A stretch of DNA of 45,131 bases from Silene noctiflora (Eukaryota; Streptophyta; Magnoliopsida; Caryophyllales; Caryophyllaceae). The stretch covers positions 121,271 through 166,401 of the forward strand of contig VHZZ01000337.1 of NCBI GenBank assembly GCA_009801015.1. Direction: 5' to 3'. How positions within the stretch are numbered: the first letter of the stretch is position 1; each line of letters opens with the position of its first letter. A model generated the notes under the pieces. That model saw only the letters and a list, made by a program, of their open reading frames with translations. It was not told where the DNA came from and made no database searches. This document shows, piece after piece, positions 10,894-22,283 of this stretch. The translations under genes were made by a program, and so were the position numbers.

Positions 10894-12353
10894 GGAGATC
10901 TCAGCTTATGGTTAGCATGGAGCGAGTGTCATGATAATAGGTTACGTGTTCAAATTCTATCTCAATATACTATAGTGACATTGCGTCTTATTTGAAAAAA
11001 ATATGTTATTCGTTAATATCTTTAGGCAATCCAAATGTTGTAACCATTTATGTAACTTTTAAAACAACTGCTTATGTTATTATGCGTAAGATTTGGTAAT
11101 AAAAACTATGGAGTTAACTTTTTAACGAATATTCACGTGGTCATGAATCAAATTAACTCTTCAATTTATTTGAGCCTTAAAAAATTGAGCTCATTATCAA
11201 GCTTGCAAGCCTAACTCAAGCTCGAGCACAGCTAAACTAAAAAAGCTTGCGTCTAAACTCTGAAGTTGGGATTGACTGAGGACCATGTAAGTCAAATTAG
11301 GAGGTTTGTCATGCGGTTTGTAGATGACATGTCGAGGTTCGTCTACAAACCCCTTATTGCTAGACATAGGTTTGGAGGTTTGTTGATAAGAATGGTTACT
11401 ATATAGTATACGGGTTTGTAGAGTGACTTGACAAAAAATTATGTAAATGGAATTATTATGCGGGTCCTATAATATAAACCTTGTAAATGTTTGTCTATTG
11501 TTGGGTAAGGGTTTGTTATTGAAAAGGTTTGTTAATATGGCGATGTGTCAAGAGGTTTGTCTATTGTGGATGCCCTAAAAAAACACATAAAGTCCAATTC
11601 ACGTGAATTGCAAAATAGGCAATTTACATGAACGGTAAGTTTCCATGAATTCTAATTCCTCCATAATACTGTAAGTTGCTTATCTAGGCCCCTATGTAAG
11701 TGGAAATGCCTACGTGAATTGCTTTCATTTCTAAAACCAAACAACATTTACTAATTTTCATTCATTCTAAAATCATGTGATTTATCACTTCTTAGACAAT
11801 GGAAGCTCTTATATGCAACCAAACGACTATTGAATGTTAACCATTTCAAACTCCTTTGCAGATACATATTTGTATCGGTTGTATGAGACTTGTATGTTTT
11901 AGATTCAAGAATTATATTTTTAAAATTTATACTAAGGGTCGTGGCACGGCTATGGGTTTGAAAATCTCAGACGGGTGGGTGTTGGGTCGGGTGTGGATAT
12001 ATATTTTACTTAATTCGCGAATGCTGATGCGAGATTCCCTTCATACGCATACCCACCCGCCCTAATGACATCCCTAATTGTCTAGTCACATTATCATCAA
12101 TGTCATTACCACCCTCCTTACCATCAGATAACCATCTTGATGCCCACCCCACCTCGATCATCCAGTAGGCTCCCTCGCCACCTCGTCCACCGCCTACCAT
12201 CCTTCCCTTGCCACCAAACCTAGCTTCCACTACTTCTCCCTATCCCCTCCTTCCCTCATCAAATCCTTATTGCATAAATTTAATTAGTCATAATTGCATA
12301 AAATTTTGATTATTTGATAAAAAAAAATATTTTTTTAAGATGCATTATTAATT
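10894..12353. other. GLP3-GLP4 spacer, no gene seen
   Basis: Non-coding. 11285-11580 has several diverged GGTTTGT/CTACAAACC motifs and ends GTGGATGCCCTAAAA, like the end of a MITE, but I could not fix its left end. 11940-12240 is pyrimidine-rich on one strand with open frames of low complexity; I do not call a gene. Confidence 0.5.
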
Positions 12354-13004
12354 AGTGGCGGTTCTAATGGGGGTGCAGGGGTGCACCTGCATCCCCTTTG
12401 TTCTGAAATATTTACAAGTTAGTTTCAATAAGATTCATAAAATGTCCATTGGTGTAGTGGTTAGATACTTAGTTTCTATTGTTTTGGTCATGAGTTCAAT
12501 TCCTATGGCTGACATTTTTGCACTTTTATCTCATTTAGCTATAANNNNNNNNNNNNNNNNNNNNNNNNNNNNNNNNNNNNNNNNNNNNNNNNNNNNNNNN
12601 NNNNNNNNNNNNNNNNNNNNNNNNNNNNNNNNNNNNNNNNNNNNNNNNNNNNNNNNNNNNNNNNNNNNNNNNNNNNNNNNNNNNNNNNNNNNNNNNNNNN
12701 NNNNNNNNNNNNNNNNNNNNNNNNNNNNNNNNNNNNNNNNNNNNNNNNNNNNNNNNNNNNNNNNNNNNNNNNNNNNNNNNNNNNNNNNNNNNNNNNNNNN
12801 NNNNNNNNNNNNNNNNNNNNNNNNNNNNNNNNNNNNNNNNNNNNNNNNNTTTTTTTTTTTTGTACCTACTCGAATTATTTGGATCAATTTTTTTTATTAT
12901 TTTTTTTAATCCCAAGAATTTTTGTGTTTAAATTTTAGTTCATGTCGCCGAAATCATTGTTAAGTTTTTGCACCCCCTATGATGAAATCCTAGAATCGCC
13001 CCTG
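12354..13004. mobile_element. hAT-like non-autonomous element, copy 2 (contains assembly gap)
   Basis: Left end TAGTGGCGGTTCTA pairs with the complement of the right end TAGAATCGCCCCTG. Flanking octamers TTATTAAT (12346-12353) and TTATTGAT (13005-13012) match at 7 of 8, a good 8-bp hAT-type duplication. The interior includes a 305-base run of N at 12545-12849. At about 12442-12510 it carries CCATTGGTGTAGTGGTTAG and, further on, ATGAGTTCAATTCC, resembling tRNA A and B boxes, at the same relative place as in copy 1. Confidence 0.75.
12545..12849. other. Assembly gap (N run)
   Basis: 305 undetermined bases inside hAT-like copy 2, next to long T runs. Open frames that cross it are artefacts. Confidence 1.
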
Positions 13005-13601
13005 TTATTGATGAAGTATTATTTTTACTTGTTCGGTATAAAAACTAAGATAAATAACCGATAAATTTAGTTACGACACTTTATGAAACTCCAAAACAAT
13101 GCTACTACTTGGATTTATGACTTCTATCTACCTTTTTTTTTAGTACAAAAAATGACTCCTATCTACCCTAATAGATTAGCATGGTTTATAATTTCCACAA
13201 GATGACAAAACGTGATGCCGTTTAGAATTTAGAATAACACTTAATTAGCCAATAACTACTAAAAATTTACACATAATAGATCAATGAGAAGAATCGAACG
13301 CATGTGTCGAACTAATTTAGTCGAAAATATTGATAACTAATTTGATTGAATTACAAATTTTTCATTTAGCTGAAAAAAACAAGGAGATTGATCGATTATC
13401 CACCAAACAATATGTAATCTATAACAAATAGACCGTGTGACTACGTTAGCTAACAATATCCTTCGTACATTATTATTTATCTTCATGCGTTTTGTCAATA
13501 AAAATAATATAAATAAATAAGCCCGTTTATTTTCGATTCAAAGTTTCAGACGATTAAAGGTTTTATAAATTAGCCATATTTAATTTTTTTTTTTCTAATT
13601 T

Positions 13602-14381
13602 ATGAACATGAATACTTGTTGCATGACACTTTTTATAAGCATGACATTTTTTTATGGTCAATGCCACTGATCCTCCTCCCCTTCAAGACTTCTGTGTGAG
13701 TATCAATAATCTCAACCTACTGGGTATGATATACTTCAATTTATTCGTAAATTATTACTCTATTATTTTGTTACTCTAATTATATACTTGTTATTAAAGT
13801 TTTTAAAGTATATGATTTATCGGTACAAGAATGACCCGCGAGGGGAAGCGAACAATAAAGTTCTGCAATCTCGTTTTTTTTTTTATAAATTTATTTTATT
13901 ACATTTTATCCTCGAAAATTTGTTTATAATGTCCATTACATTTATCTTGCAGTAACAATAAACGGGTTGTTTTGCAAGAACCCGAAAAAAGTGACATCAA
14001 GAGATTTTCTATTTCAAGGATTCAACACAATCGGTGACACAAACAATCCATTAGGGTTTAGGGAGTGCAATCGCATTTGCGAACGTGACCCAATTTCCTG
14101 CCCTAAACACACTCGGCATAGCCATGGGTCGAGTCGACTTTGCCCCGGGTGGGCTAAATCCGACTCATTACCATCCTCGTGCATCCGAAATGTTGACTGT
14201 ATTATAAGGCACCTTGTTTGTTGGATTTAATACTAGCAATATTATAGGTTTTATTCTGCGATCCTTAATAAAGGAGATATTTTCGTATTTCCACAAGGAC
14301 TTGTACACTTTCAAATTAATATTCGTGGTACGCATGCTGTTACGAATTCTGCTTTTGGGAGCCAAAATCCGGGTCGGATTG
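13602..14381 (+). pseudogene. Germin-like protein 4 pseudogene
   Basis: A decayed copy of GLP3. The exon 1 relic is 13602-13723; after the acceptor CTTGCAG, exon 2 starts at 13953. The lesions seen are: a +1 insertion in a T run in the signal-peptide codons, giving a stop before the mature N-terminus; a 7-base insertion that makes TTAGGGTTTAGGG at 14051-14063; a TAA at 14205-14207 where GLP3 has a Gln codon (GTATTACAG); a deletion of about 13 bp near 14242; and loss of everything after GGGTCGGATTG, about the last 35 codons. Box 2 ([12 protein letters not shown] in the correct frame) and box 3 (GDIFVFPQGLVHFQ) are still legible, so the loss looks recent. No product of normal structure can be made. 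Confidence 0.92.
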
Positions 14382-14800
14382 TTATGTGATACAAAAATGT
14401 AGCTAAAATATTCAACTTAGAATTGACAGGCTACAAACTATTATACTATGTAAAGATTGGAATCAATTAAGCTAGATAAAAATGGATTAAGAGGGGAGTT
14501 GAAAGAAACATGTACAAAGCATGTTAAAGTCGATTGTCATTTTGTTCGTGATGCTATAAATTATGGTCTTGTTGCTTAGTTGTATATCTTTACTATCAGA
14601 GTAACTCGCCGAAGTACTAATTTAAACATCAGAAATTTCAAAAATGAGTGAGACATGATTTTTTGAAATATTCACCATCAATTTAGTTTAAATGGCCTTT
14701 TGTGCTAGTTCTACATTTTGTAATAAGGATTTGAAATATGTTTGAAAAAGATAAGAGTTTTTAATTGTTTTATAATAAATTTACGATTATTAGAAATCAA
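14382..14800. other. Intergenic, no gene seen
   Basis: AT-rich sequence that replaces the missing GLP4 3' end. I recognise nothing in it. Confidence 0.5.
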
Positions 14801-15020
14801 GACCCGAATATGACCCGAAAGTGCTTTGATAGACCCGAAGAAACCCGACCCAAAAGTGACCAAACCCAAAGTGACCCGACTTGCGTGACCTAAAATGACT
14901 CGATTGACTTAAAAATTTAAAATGACCTGAAATGACTGAATTAATGCAAAATAATGACCCGAAATAACCCGATCCGAAGTGACCCGATCAAAAAATGACC
15001 CGACTTGAAAGTGACCCGAT
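14801..15020. repeat. Degenerate TGACCCGA minisatellite upstream of RDR2
   Basis: At least fifteen variants of (A)GTGACCCGA, TGACCTGA or TGACTCGA at irregular spacing in about 220 bp, ending about 180 bp before the RDR2 start codon. It is not coding in any consistent frame. Confidence 0.8.
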
Positions 15021-15203
15021 TTTCAACCATCCTCGAATCTCGATCCTAATTAACTTTCTGCAAATCAACGCCAAGTCCATCACACAAAACCCCAATTTCC
15101 ACTTTTTTCACACTCTCACTCACTTCTCCAACTACCCAACATCCATGGCTTCCTTCTTCTTCTTCTTCATCTCCATAGCTTAAAACCTTGATCTTGTACA
15201 ACA

Positions 15204-18200
15204 ATGGCAGTAATCAAAACAAAAGTAGAAAGACCAACACTCCTAATCAAAAACATCCCAGTAACAGCAACAGCACAAGACATCTTAGACTTCCTTGAAA
15301 CACACATAGGAAAAGATTCAGTTTTTGCAATTGAAATCTTCACTGAAAGGAAAAACTGGAAATCTAAAGGACATGGAAGAGTACAATTTGAAACCCTTGA
15401 TTTAAAAAACAAAGCACTTGAAATTCATGCAAAAAAAAAGCTGGTTTTTAAAGGGTTTTTAATTGGGCTTGAGTTGGGTTATGAGGATGTTGTGGTTAGG
15501 CCCATTGAGCGTAAATATAGGTCTAGTAAAGGAGATTTGTATGTGGGTTTGATGATTGAAGAAGAGAAAATGGGTGTGATTGATACTTTTGAGAATGTTG
15601 AGGTTTGGGTTATGCATGATAGAGGTTGTGTTGAGTTTCATGTTGAGTTTGGTGGGAATGTTTATAAGTTGGAAGTTGTGTTTGATGATGTTTTTGAAGG
15701 GTTTGGGTGTTATTTTGATCATGATTCTCCTGCTGTTCTTTTCAAGGTATAATCTTTTTTGGACACTTTCTGTTTTTTGTTTTGTTTTTGTATGTATAGT
15801 GTTGTTTTCATATCTCGCAATTTGCGGGAGCCATTGAGGCACTGCTGTAATGTTGTGGAGCTATTGAGGTACTTGTGTAATGATGTTGTTGTATAGTCTT
15901 GTTTCATACATGACAATTTGCGGGAGCTATTGAGGCACTAGGCTAATCTTATTGTTGTTGTATGGTGTTGTTTTTATGCATGGCAATTTGCGGGAGTCAG
16001 CGAGGCATTGGGGGTAATGGTTTCGTTGTTTTGTAGTGTTGTTTTCATACCTTGTTATTGAATTATGTGATAAGAGGGTAAAGGGTGTTTGGAAGTTGGA
16101 TTTTTGTGGTTGCATGTTTGTTTGTATTGATTGGATGACAGTTTGCTGTGTGAATTAAGGTATGACTAGGATCCTCTCCATTTATTTGGAAGAATGGAGG
16201 GTCAATTTCCGAATCTACGGTCCAGAATAAATTAGGATCCTCTCCATTTCTTTGCCCGACCATTGATTAGGTAACGGAGAGTGGAAATGGAGAGAGAAAT
16301 GGAAAGGATCGTGACTCCTAGGTTGATGTTGTTGATTGATGAACTGTGGTGTGGATGATGGAAATAGGTTCCCCTTCAGTTGTTGCATGTTCTGAAAGTG
16401 ATCTCGTTTTCCTCCAGCAAAGCTGTTGGTTTCATTAGCTTGCTAAGCCTAGTTTTACTATTTGGAGTTTCTTTTTGGTGGTTTTATGATAGACTGACAG
16501 TATGGTTGTCTGTGTTGGTTTTATTAAAGGTTTGGGTTTGAACTTTAAACTGATGTTGGTTCTGTATATTTGTGGTTTCATGTAATATTTTTGAAGGTGT
16601 AATCTTTCTTGTCATTGTCGCTTTTGTGTTTGGGAGCTTCTCGTTTGTTGAATTATGTTGTTTAGATATGGCTCAGTGCTCCTTTTTTATGGTTGCCTGT
16701 TATTTGAGTTGAATTGTTGAACAAGAATACCTTGTTATGATTTACAGTATCCTTCACTTATAGTTTCCGTAACCTAATGCGCTTGCTGTAATTCTTCTTT
16801 CTGATCCCCATTGTTTATGTTGCAGGTGAAGTATGCTCCCAAAATATACCAAAAGATATCCGGGCCCAACCTGCATACAAGGTTCACTGCAGACCGTTAT
16901 CATATCTGCAAGGAGAATGTCGAGTTCCTTTGGGTTCGCACAACAGATTTTACAGACAAGAAGTCTTTTGGACTATCATCTGCCATTTGTTGGGAACTAG
17001 AAGAGGGGCTACTGAGTAAAGAGTTCTTCTCCAACATTCCATACTATGTTAAAGATTTGAAAGGCCTCGTATTGGTGGAGTACGAGTATTATTTTATTTC
17101 TGGTCTCGTTCCACTTGTAAAGCCTGAGGATCTTTCAAAAATAGATTATGAGATTCTTTTCCAGATCAATTCCCTTGTTCACACTCTGAAAATCAGTCTC
17201 GCTTCTGTTAATGCTGAGTTCATTGATTTTCTCGGCACCTTGAACTTAGGCACAGCTCTTAAGATTCTCCAGAAGCTCCACAAGCTAAGCACTACTTGTT
17301 ATGATCCTCTTTCTTTTATTAAGACTCAGGCAGATGCTCTGGGAAGTGAGGAAAATAACTTTCGGTCAGCAGAAAGCCGATTAGTTAATGATGGTATAAT
17401 GAGTTGTCACAGGGCCTTAGTCACACCTACAAAAATATGCTGCTTGGGCCCTGAACTGGAGTCCTCAAACTATGTTGTCAAGAATTTTGCTGCCCATGCT
17501 TCAGATTTCATGAGAGTCACTTTCGTAGACGAAGACTGGGGTAAACTACATTCAATAGTGGTCTCGGCCAATACTGAGCAAGGAATTTTCTCAAAGCCAC
17601 TTAGAACAAATGTATATCACCGGATATTGTCTATTCTTCAGGAAGGGATTGTGATTGGGAACAAAAGATTTGAGTTTCTGGCATTTTCAGCTAGCCAACT
17701 CCGATCAAACTCAGTCTGGATGTTTGCTTCAAATGAGAAGGTGAAGGCCGATGATATCCGAGAATGGATGGGCAGCTTCAGCAAGATTCGGAGCGTGTCA
17801 AAGTGTGCAGCTAGGATGGGTCAACTCTTCAGTTCTTCTAAACAGACATTGGTTGTTCCTGTACAAGATGTTGAAGTAATTCCTGATATCGAAACAAATT
17901 GTGATGGAGTTGACTACTGCTTCTCGGATGGTATCGGTAAGATCTCTCTCTCTTTTGCTAGACAAGTTGCTCAAAAATGTGGAGCAAAGAGCACTCCTTC
18001 AGCATTTCAGATTCGTTATGGTGGTTATAAAGGTGTTATAGCCGTAGATAGGAATTCCTTCCGGAAGCTATCTCTTCGAAGTAGCATGCTTAAGTTTGAA
18101 TCCAAAAATAGGATGCTTAATGTGACCAAGTGTTGTGAAGCCTTGCCATGTTACTTAAATAGAGAGATTGTTACTCTCTTGACCACCTTAGGAGTTGAGG

Positions 18201-20717
18201 ATGCTAATTTTGAAGCAATGCTTCAAGAACACTTGCATCTTCTTGGAAATATGCTGGCCAGCAAAGACGCGGCTTTGGCTGTGCTCGAGGGGATGGGTAT
18301 GGGTGAGAATAATGTTCTTGCTAAAATGATGCGTCATGGTTATGATCCAAGTACAGAGCCTTATTTACGTATGATGCTTCGAGCATACTTGGAGAACCAA
18401 TTGTCGGACTTGAGAGGTAGATGTCGTCTTTATGTTCCAAGGGCACGCATCTTGGTGGGATGTTTGGACGAAATGGGTATTTTGGATTATGGTCAAGTGT
18501 TTGTTCGGATAACGCTGAGGAAAACGGAACTTGAAAATGTGGACCAACGCGTGTTCCATAGGACCGATGAGACGACTGCCATAGTTAAAGGTAAGGTGGT
18601 GGTCACCAAGAATCCTTGCTTGCACCCGGGAGATGTCAGAGTCCTTGAGGCCGTGTATGAGGTTCGATTAGAGGAAAAGGGTCTTGTCGACTGTCTGATA
18701 TTTCCACAGAAAGGAGAAAGGTGAGAAAAATATCTCTGTTGCTTTTTAAAACTTATTGAAGTACTTTAGTTTAGAAAGGTTCTCTCTTTGTTTTGAATTT
18801 TTGTAGTTGATGAATCTCTGCTACATTATTGTGACAACTATGGGTTAATTGTGTGCTGCAAGAATAACATGGCTTAAAAGTTTGTAATCGGTGGAGTTTT
18901 GGTGTCAGAGAGCTTTGTAATTACAGCACTGACATATGCTTTCATGCAGTAGCAGAACAAGGGGAGGCTAGCACGTCCCCATTGAGTAGAAAAATAAGAA
19001 TTTCAGTTAAAAAATTTCTTTTCGTTTTCTAAGTTACTTTAATGCATTACGAGTCACCCCTTGCAACTTTCAATCTATGTTTTGACCCATTTAACTGACT
19101 CCTGGCTGCATACTGTGTACTGTGTATCGAATTGTCTTAGTTCAAGAAAACAAGAGTGAATTTTCCTGTGAGACCACGGAACTCCCTCGACATTTTGATT
19201 TGGGTTTGTGAACTACCCTCAGTTTGTTAAATGCGCGGTAATAAGGTTTGCACCATATAATGGGTGATTGCCTGATTGGTATTCTGTAACATGAACTTTT
19301 TTGTAAGGGGTAATATTTCCATTTGTTTACCATAGTTATTGATCATAGTTATTGATTAACAATTCTGCAATTACTTCGGCAACAACTAATCTTGGGCAGA
19401 GGAGTAGTCGCTCAGACGTCAATCATTTTGAATGACATTGTCTTCCAGATAACAGTAAAATGCTAAATGGTTATTCTGTTGAATATGCAGGCCTCATCCA
19501 AATGAATGCTCAGGTGGAGACTTAGATGGCGACTTATATTTCGTAAGCTGGGATGAAAAAATAATTCCACCTCGAACTGTGCCCCCCATGGACTACACTG
19601 CATCAAGGCCTCGTATCATGGACCATGATGTTACTATGAAGGTTAATCCTAACTAATGTCCTTTGTCCAAACTCCTCTTTTCCTCCGTCGTTCATGAAAA
19701 TTTAAAAAGAAATGAGAGAAAATGGAACCCCTGAATGAGGTTGCGTTACAAATACTTAGCAGATAGGCCATTCGGATTGGTTCATTAGGGGGTCGGGCCA
19801 TTTCGTGTGCGCTGTTAATCTGTTATGAGTCACTTCCTTTTTGGGTCAATGCTTATGAGTTGGGCCAGGCCAATCAACTCATGTTTATTTTGGGTTGGGA
19901 TCGAGAGCCAATTTTGCATAATATAACTTTTCTGGGGTTGTTATATCCGTCTATGCAGGAAATCCAACGATTCTTTGTTGATTACATGATCAGTGATTCA
20001 CTTGGAGCAATCTCGAACGCACACCTGATTCTTGCAGATCGCGAGCCAGAGAAAGCCCTAAGCCCAAAATGTCTGCGCTTAGCTGCTCTTCATTCCATGG
20101 CAGTCGACTTTGCAAAGACTGGGGCCCCAGCTGAAATGCCCCGGATCTTAAAACCAAAAGAGTACCCCGACTTCATGGAAAGGTGGGACAAGCCCACCTA
20201 TTTATCCCAAGGTCCTCTAGGCAAACTCTATCGCACCACTGTGGCTGCCGCAATTCCAAGAGAGGGTTTCACTTGGTCCGAGGAACTTGCCAAGTCAGCA
20301 TATGACCCCGACCTGGAAGTTCCTGGGTTTGAGGCCCACCTCGAGACTGCGAAAAGTTGCAAAGACATGTACTTGGATAAAATGACGGGACTGTTGAGAT
20401 TTTACGAAGCTGCCAGTGAGGATGAGATATTGACCGGGAACTTAAGGAGCAAATTAGGTTATTTAGCTAAGGATAACAGGAGATACCTAGAGATGAAAGA
20501 TCGGATCTTGCTTTCTGTCAAGAGCTTGCAGAAGGAGGCTAAAGGATGGTTCGAAAATAGCTGCAAACCTGAAGACCATCAGAAGATGGCCTCTGCTTGG
20601 TACCATGTCACTTATCACCCCACTCATTGTCATGACAGCGAAAATTGCCTTGGGTTTCCATGGACCGTTGGTGACCTGCTGCTTACCATCAAGGCTGCTA
20701 AGGCAACCCATTCCTAA
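15204..20717 (+). CDS. RDR2: RNA-dependent RNA polymerase 2 (complete, 4 exons, 1115 aa)
   Basis: The nuclear RNA-dependent RNA polymerase that copies Pol IV transcripts into double-stranded RNA for 24-nt siRNAs and RNA-directed DNA methylation. Exons 15204-15746, 16826-18720, 19491-19641 and 19959-20717 join in phases 0, 2 and 0, close to the length of Arabidopsis RDR2 (1133 aa). Residues about 10-90 are an RRM-like N-terminus. The body carries RDR2-type blocks (SNEKVKADDIREWMG, FSDGIGKISLSFARQVAQKC, RYGGYKGVIAVD, KNPCLHPGDVR). The catalytic DLDGD is residues 823-827, after PHPNECSGG. The C-terminus includes RAVDFAKTGAPAEMP-like AVDFAKTGAPAEMPRI and WYHVTYHP. The start ACAATGG matches the conserved RDR2 N-terminus. 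The blocks match RDR2 rather than RDR1 or RDR6. There is no frameshift. Apparent extensions into introns (at 16811 and 19860) are read-through. Confidence 0.96.
15801..16045. repeat. SINE-tail-like tandem copies in RDR2 intron 1
   Basis: CAATTTGCGGGAGC(C/T)ATTGAGGCACT occurs at 15818, 15914 and 15984 (the last two variant), with a partial copy near 15858. Between them are TTGTTGTTGTAT stretches. The same motif, inverted, is at about 40831-40890, there joined to GGGGGTCGGATGTACGCAACC. This resembles the 3' part of tRNA-derived plant SINEs (Au type) ending in TTG repeats. Assignment is from memory of the motif and needs a database search. Confidence 0.5.
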
Positions 20718-21281
20718 ACCAATTGCCTCATCCCGAATAATGTCTATTTCTTGTCTCTACGGTAGGTGGAGACCGTCTTTTAGGAAACTTGCTGATTTAC
20801 TAATTTGTGAAATAAACATGTAGTATTATTGTACTGTCCTCATGGCCTCAAGTTTGTAAAAAATGTAGTAGTGTTGGTAATGTAAACATTTTCAAGTACC
20901 CATGGTGTTAAATCACGGGTTCAGAAAAGACCTTAACAGGTTGTCGAGGGTGCAGGTATCTTTCGGCAAACCAGGCATTCGCCCAGCATGGACTCTGTTT
21001 GCGTCACTCTTTTAGGTTGACGAAATCCAAATTGAATAACTAGTATGCACCATTACGGATTTACGGTTTTGGTGTTGATACTTGATAGATATCGAACAAG
21101 GTCATGTGTATTATCTCTCAAAGTCGAGACGTAATCGACTCAATTCCAATCTACTACGAGTATTATTTATGTAGACGATTAGTCAATCAATTATTCAATA
21201 TTTGTTGGTGTGGATAAGGTATGTGCACTTTATGCTTAACTTGTCATTCTGACGTGTAAACCAGAATCAGAAATAAAAAAA
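20718..21281. other. RDR2 3' flank, no gene seen
   Basis: Probable RDR2 3' UTR up to about 20830, then non-coding sequence with no recognisable feature. Confidence 0.5.
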
Positions 21282-21286
21282 AATAT

Positions 21287-21327
<41 letters not shown>
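21282..21327. repeat. (AT)n microsatellite
   Basis: About 46 bp of AT repeat with one AA interruption. Confidence 0.9.
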
Positions 21328-21397
21328 CTTCATATACAATTGGAAGATGAAAAATAATCAGGAGACAAGAAGGATCACCAATTTGGATAATTATACG

Positions 21398-21541
21398 GTG
21401 TTACCGGGTGGCGTTCAATCTCCATCCTCTCACATGCATCCCTTATTATTGGGGGTCCTTAATTATTACATGTGATGCACCCGTTATTATTGGAGTCTCC
21501 ACTTATTACATGTGAGAGGGTGGCGTCCATATTTGTAACAC
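21398..21541. mobile_element. Small inverted-repeat element (MITE-like)
   Basis: Both ends read GTGTTAC inwards. CCTCTCACATG near the left is matched by CATGTGAGAGGG near the right, with ATTATTGG-type internal repeats between. 144 bp, no coding capacity. Superfamily not determined. Confidence 0.4.
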
Positions 21542-21560
21542 TAATGCCCTGTTCTTTTGG

Positions 21561-21775
21561 ACTGAAACGGATCTGATCTGAACTGAATTGAACTTATAGG
21601 ATTTGAACAAAACTAAACAAAACTAATAGGATCTGAACTGAACTGAACTTATAGGATCTGAACTGAAATGGACTTATAAGATCTGAACTAAACCTATATG
21701 AACTGAACTGAAATGGACTTATAAGATCTGAAGTGAACTTATAAGATCTGAAGTTAACTGAACTTCAAACTCATT
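21561..21775. repeat. Minisatellite of GAACTGAACTTATAGGATCT type
   Basis: Repeated variants of AACTGAACTTATAGGATCTG and AATGGACTTATAAGATCTGA with a 20-35 bp period. Probably a degenerate local expansion; no frame is kept. Confidence 0.75.
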
Positions 21776-22083
21776 GTACACTAGGGGGATATAGCTTTGC
21801 CAAAAACCCACATGCTAATTTAGTTGGACTATACTCTCCTCTTACCAAATCAGTCATTAAATTTGTTTGACTATTTCATCCTAATGAAACATAATATGTG
21901 TGCGAAATGTCACTGTTTTATGTCCTTTTTGCAAATTGCAATCCCCATTTTAACACTTTTTTTACCAGAAAATGTCAGTCATTTAGTTCATACTTAAATT
22001 AAGTCTTAAATGTATAACGCATGTTGTGATGTAACTAATGAGAATGAGAAGGTGCAATTGGGCTTCTCCATTTCATCCATCAA

Positions 22084-22194
22084 TTTCCTCTTAATGGGAT
22101 TCTGTTACGGGATGATTTAACGGTTAATTGTTTTCTCTTTTTTCCTCTTAATGGGATTCTGTTACGGGATGATTTAACGGTTAATTGTTTAATT
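22084..22194. repeat. Near-perfect 57-bp tandem duplication
   Basis: TTTCCTCTTAATGGGATTCT followed by GTTACGGGATGATTTAACGG appears at 22084 and again at 22141 with essentially no change, indicating a recent event. Confidence 0.9.
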
Positions 22195-22245
22195 AGGATG
22201 AGAAGTCACACTTGTGAATTTGTGATCGTCACAAGCAAGACTGAC

Positions 22246-22281
<36 letters not shown>
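22246..22281. repeat. (TAA)n microsatellite
   Basis: Twelve uninterrupted TAA units. Confidence 0.97.

Positions 22282-22283
<2 letters not shown>

Noticed and set aside
12355..12915. Frames spanning the N run
   Set aside because: They depend on undetermined bases.
16811..16825. RDR2 exon 2 starting at its own ATG (16811)
   Set aside because: This is intron read-through; the acceptor TTGCAG at 16825 joins in frame to exon 1 and gives the conserved RDR2 sequence.
19860..19958. Separate start for the RDR2 C-terminal part
   Set aside because: The sequence before the acceptor at 19958 is intron 3; exon 3 joins in frame at 19959.
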